Assembly: GCA_038212445.1 (NCBI GenBank)
Contig: JBBQUM010000017.1
Location: forward strand, 92,494 to 156,493
Origin: TMP-7 sp038212445
GTDB lineage: Bacteria; Acidobacteriota; Terriglobia; Bryobacterales; Bryobacteraceae
DNA: 64,000 nt
Direction of reading: 5' to 3'
The notes under the pieces: model-generated
The model's input: the letters and a program-made list of their open reading frames with translations, nothing else
The model's database searches: none
Told to the model about the DNA's origin: nothing
Shown here: piece by piece, positions 62,188 through 64,000 of the stretch
Position numbering within the stretch: the first letter of the stretch is position 1
How the letters are laid out: every line of letters starts with the position of its first letter
Translations under genes and position numbers: made by a program

Positions 62188-62221
62188 CCTGAAACTACCA
62201 TTTAGTACTAGTAGCTTCAGG
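62188..62221 (+). promoter_or_regulatory. AT-rich leader with imperfect inverted repeat before acyltransferase gene
   Basis: CCTGAA-A-CTAC and GTAG-C-TTCAGG form an 11-position stem with one mismatch around a 12-base loop, ending 13 bp before the acyltransferase start. A TATAAT box (62181-62186) precedes it. TAGTAC occurs just upstream (62156) and inside the loop (62203). The region is far more AT-rich than its surroundings. It may be a promoter with an operator, or an RNA hairpin over the ribosome site. Confidence 0.4.
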
Positions 62222-62234
62222 AAGGAAAGAGGTT

Positions 62235-63503
62235 TTGACCCCGGTACTAGCAGTGCACACGAGAAGGGCGGCCGCTAAACCCGCATCAACAATCAACACC
62301 AAGCCCGTTGAACAAAGTGGGCGGGTGCAGCAGCTAGACGGATTGCGCGGAATAGCCATGTTGTTCGTCTTTTTCGGGCATTTCGCCACAGTCTGGTCGC
62401 CATTCATGCAACCGGACAACTCGGCTGGTGCTTTCCTCAAAGTCGTCGACGCTGACGCAACCTTCGGCAGCAGCTTCTTTATGCTGCTTTCGGCGTTTTT
62501 CGCCTACGGTTCGATGCGACGCGGAAAGACGAGATTCGGGACGTTCATACGTCGCAGGTTCTGGCGAATCTACCCGTTGTACCTGGTCATGACCTGCCTT
62601 TACATCGCCGGGTCTCTTCTGATTCCAAAAATGTCGAAACTTCCGGCAGATCCCGGCCAGGCGGTGATCTTTATCATCGAGACACTGCTGTTTCTGCCAG
62701 GCCTGCTGCCCGGCGTTCAGCCAATGATGGATGTGGCCTGGACCTTGAGTTTCCTGATTCCGTTTTACTTTGTGGAAGCCGCGTTCGCAGCGGTATTCAG
62801 GAGTCTAAGAGTGCCCAGGATCCGGCGATTCGCGCTCCTGTGCAGCATAGGCATCCTGTGGGGGCTAACCGGAGATCTTCTCAAATGCTGGGAGCCGCGA
62901 ACTATGATGTTTTGGGCCGGTATGGCCTTGTGGGAAGCCGTCGAAGCGATGTCTGGTGAGCGGCGGGAGTGGGCTGCTAAGGCGGTCGGGCCTGCCGCGC
63001 TGATTGTGATCCTCGGGGTCTGGCTTCGCACTCGTCTAATGCTGAGTCAACCGGAGACTCCGTTCGTGTCTATCTTTGGGTGGAGGGCGCTGATCACTGC
63101 GGTCACGCTAGCCGCATTCATGTGGGTGTGCTATTTCGGTCCCAAATGGTGGAAAAACATCCTTTCGGTTCCGCTCCTCTGCAAGTTAGGCTTGTGCAGC
63201 TATTCTTTCTACCTGACACATGGAATTGCAATTAAAATGTTCCGCTTTGGGTTTGTTCCGGCGCTCGGAGACCTCGCCCGAATGCAGACGGTCTTCTGGT
63301 TGAGCCAAGGGATTGGTCTCTGCCTGGCTCTCTGCATTGCCCTAGTGGTATATCGGTTCGTTGAGCATCCGCTCTCCACGTTAGGATCCGGTGCTCGCAA
63401 CGCCAGTTTCACGCCAGTATCGGCAACGCTGGACCTCAATAACCAGCTCGTCTCTGCAACTCCATACCACCAGATGGCACGCCTCTCACGGCCAGGCGTA
63501 TAG
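62235..63503 (+). CDS. Acyltransferase-3 family membrane protein (OafA/YrhL type)
   Basis: The 422-residue protein has about ten membrane segments and the family N-terminal block QQLDGLRGIAMLFVFFGHFA, with the conserved His in the first segment, then FIRRRFWRIYPLYLVMT with the expected R-x10-type motif, and a late GLCSYSFYLTHG. It transfers acetyl or other acyl groups to exported sugars or lipids. The start is a TTG at 62235 with AAGGA eight bases upstream. The N-terminal 30 residues before the first segment are polar. The last 40 residues look disordered. It stands alone on the plus strand. Confidence 0.88.
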   Translation: MTPVLAVHTRRAAAKPASTINTKPVEQSGRVQQLDGLRGIAMLFVFFGHFATVWSPFMQPDNSAGAFLKVVDADATFGSSFFMLLSAFFAYGSMRRGKTRFGTFIRRRFWRIYPLYLVMTCLYIAGSLLIPKMSKLPADPGQAVIFIIETLLFLPGLLPGVQPMMDVAWTLSFLIPFYFVEAAFAAVFRSLRVPRIRRFALLCSIGILWGLTGDLLKCWEPRTMMFWAGMALWEAVEAMSGERREWAAKAVGPAALIVILGVWLRTRLMLSQPETPFVSIFGWRALITAVTLAAFMWVCYFGPKWWKNILSVPLLCKLGLCSYSFYLTHGIAIKMFRFGFVPALGDLARMQTVFWLSQGIGLCLALCIALVVYRFVEHPLSTLGSGARNASFTPVSATLDLNNQLVSATPYHQMARLSRPGV

Positions 63504-63518
63504 CCATACACTCCAGTC

Positions 63519-63587
63519 AGCGAAAGGGACAGCCTGAGCTGTCCCACTCGGAAAGAGCGAAAGGGACAGCCTGAGCTGTCCCACTCG
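63519..63587. repeat. Two direct copies of a 32-bp palindromic (REP-like) element
   Basis: An identical 32-bp unit lies at 63519-63550 and 63556-63587, five bases apart. Each contains the hairpin GGGACAGCCTGAGCTGTCCC, with a seven-base stem (GGGACAG/CTGTCCC). The array begins 16 bp after the acyltransferase stop and ends at the broken edge of the PAP2 gene. No flanking protein-coding signature of a transposase is seen. Confidence 0.85.
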
Positions 63588-63588
63588 C

Positions 63589-64000
63589 AATTCGCCTTCC
63601 GGGACATACCTGATCGGCCGATTCGGCGGTGATGCGCATGCACAGGAAGCCCGATTGTTGGGCCTGGAAGCGCTGGGGCACACCCAGGTCGCAGTGCTGG
63701 CCTTGAAAGAGATCACCAACCGAGAACGGCCAACCGATCACGACGGGCGCGGTGGGTTTTGAAAAGGTGGAACCTCGTTCCCATCGGGCCACGCGGCGAG
63801 TTCATTTGCGTTGGCCACAGTGTTCGCATGTGAGTATCGGGATCACACAGCCGTTCCGATCGCGGCGTATTCGCTAGCAGGATTGGTTTCAGCTTCTCGT
63901 CTGAGCGCACGGAGGCACTGGGTTTCCGATATTGCCGTTGGCGGGTCGCTTGGTTTCGTGATCGGCCGTTTTACCTACAAACGCAATCACAGCCCAGCGC
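63589..64000 (+). pseudogene. PAP2-family phosphatase, 5'-truncated and with an in-frame stop; runs off window
   Basis: The plus strand encodes a lipid-phosphatase-type PAP2 domain without an N-terminus: SGTYLIGRFGGDAHAQEARL, then ALKEITNRERPTDHDGRGGF, a TGA at 63760-63762, then KGGTSFPSGHAASSFALATV and SASRLSARRHWVSDIAVGGS. All three phosphatase signatures (K-x6-RP, PSGH, SR-x5-H-x3-D) are present. The stop falls where relatives often have Trp, so a single TGG-to-TGA change would explain it. The frame continues to the window edge. Upstream the homology stops at the palindromic repeats. Confidence 0.75.

Noticed and set aside
63519..63587. Possible CRISPR array
   Set aside because: Only two repeats, a five-base spacer and strong internal palindromes. 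No cas genes are present.
63760..63762. In-frame TGA as a selenocysteine codon in the PAP2 gene
   Set aside because: The position is not catalytic, relatives often have Trp there, and no selenocysteine insertion hairpin is evident. The gene also lacks its 5' part.
1..64000. tRNA, rRNA and prophage or transposase genes
   Set aside because: I looked for TPsiC-loop-like segments, rRNA landmarks and DDE/tyrosine recombinase motifs and found none convincing in the window.

Overview
The window (64 kb, high GC, no RNA genes seen) looks like chromosome from an Acidobacteriota bacterium, most likely of the Solibacter/Bryobacterales type. This is inferred from content: Oar-like TonB receptors with an N-terminal carboxypeptidase-regulatory domain, a long FtsX/MacB-type permease, ASPIC/UnbV remnants, DUF1080 proteins, Tat-exported sugar-acid enzymes, and many UUG/GUG starts backed by good Shine-Dalgarno sequences. 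No database search was possible, so all family names rest on motifs read from the translations.

Layout. 1-4.9 kb: an S8 subtilisin-like protease cut by the window edge, a CaiB/BaiF CoA-transferase, a protein ending in a diadenylate-cyclase-like (DACNV-type) domain, and a Tat-exported enolase-superfamily dehydratase. 5-7.8 kb: a Ser/Thr kinase apparently fused to a PIN-like nuclease domain, followed by an unrecognised gene. 7.8-19.6 kb: M14 peptidase, a HisKA_2 histidine kinase with an NtrC-type regulator, a beta-hydroxyacid dehydrogenase, a phosphohexomutase, an alkaline phosphatase with a small partner, and an isoprenylcysteine-methyltransferase-like protein. 19.6-23.7 kb: a decay zone with an intact amidohydrolase, an UnbV gene broken and partly inverted, and a multiply broken ABC permease. 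23.7-32.3 kb: class A beta-lactamase, an EF-P-like factor with a membrane protein, a two-copy sialidase-like protein, DUF1080 and a prolyl oligopeptidase.

32.3-43.5 kb holds the most coherent system: a five-gene minus-strand operon (TonB receptor, two GHL6-type glycoside-hydrolase-like proteins, lactate-permease-family transporter, beta-hydroxyacid dehydrogenase) facing a GntR/FCD regulator, with two TGGTCTGACC operator-like palindromes between them. It reads as a regulated uptake and breakdown locus for a glycoside or sugar acid.

43.5-55 kb: acetate kinase with a LolA-like protein, a leftover 3' end of a second phosphoketolase gene, an ECF sigma/membrane protein pair, a sulfatase, an intact phosphoketolase with an MHS-type transporter, and a divergent TonB receptor. 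Phosphoketolase makes acetyl-phosphate and acetate kinase turns it into ATP. 55-62 kb: an acyl-CoA dehydrogenase / ETF-quinone oxidoreductase / EtfB / EtfA operon followed by a DUF1080 protein. 62-64 kb: acyltransferase-3, two palindromic repeats, and a PAP2 phosphatase gene that is 5'-truncated and carries an in-frame stop.
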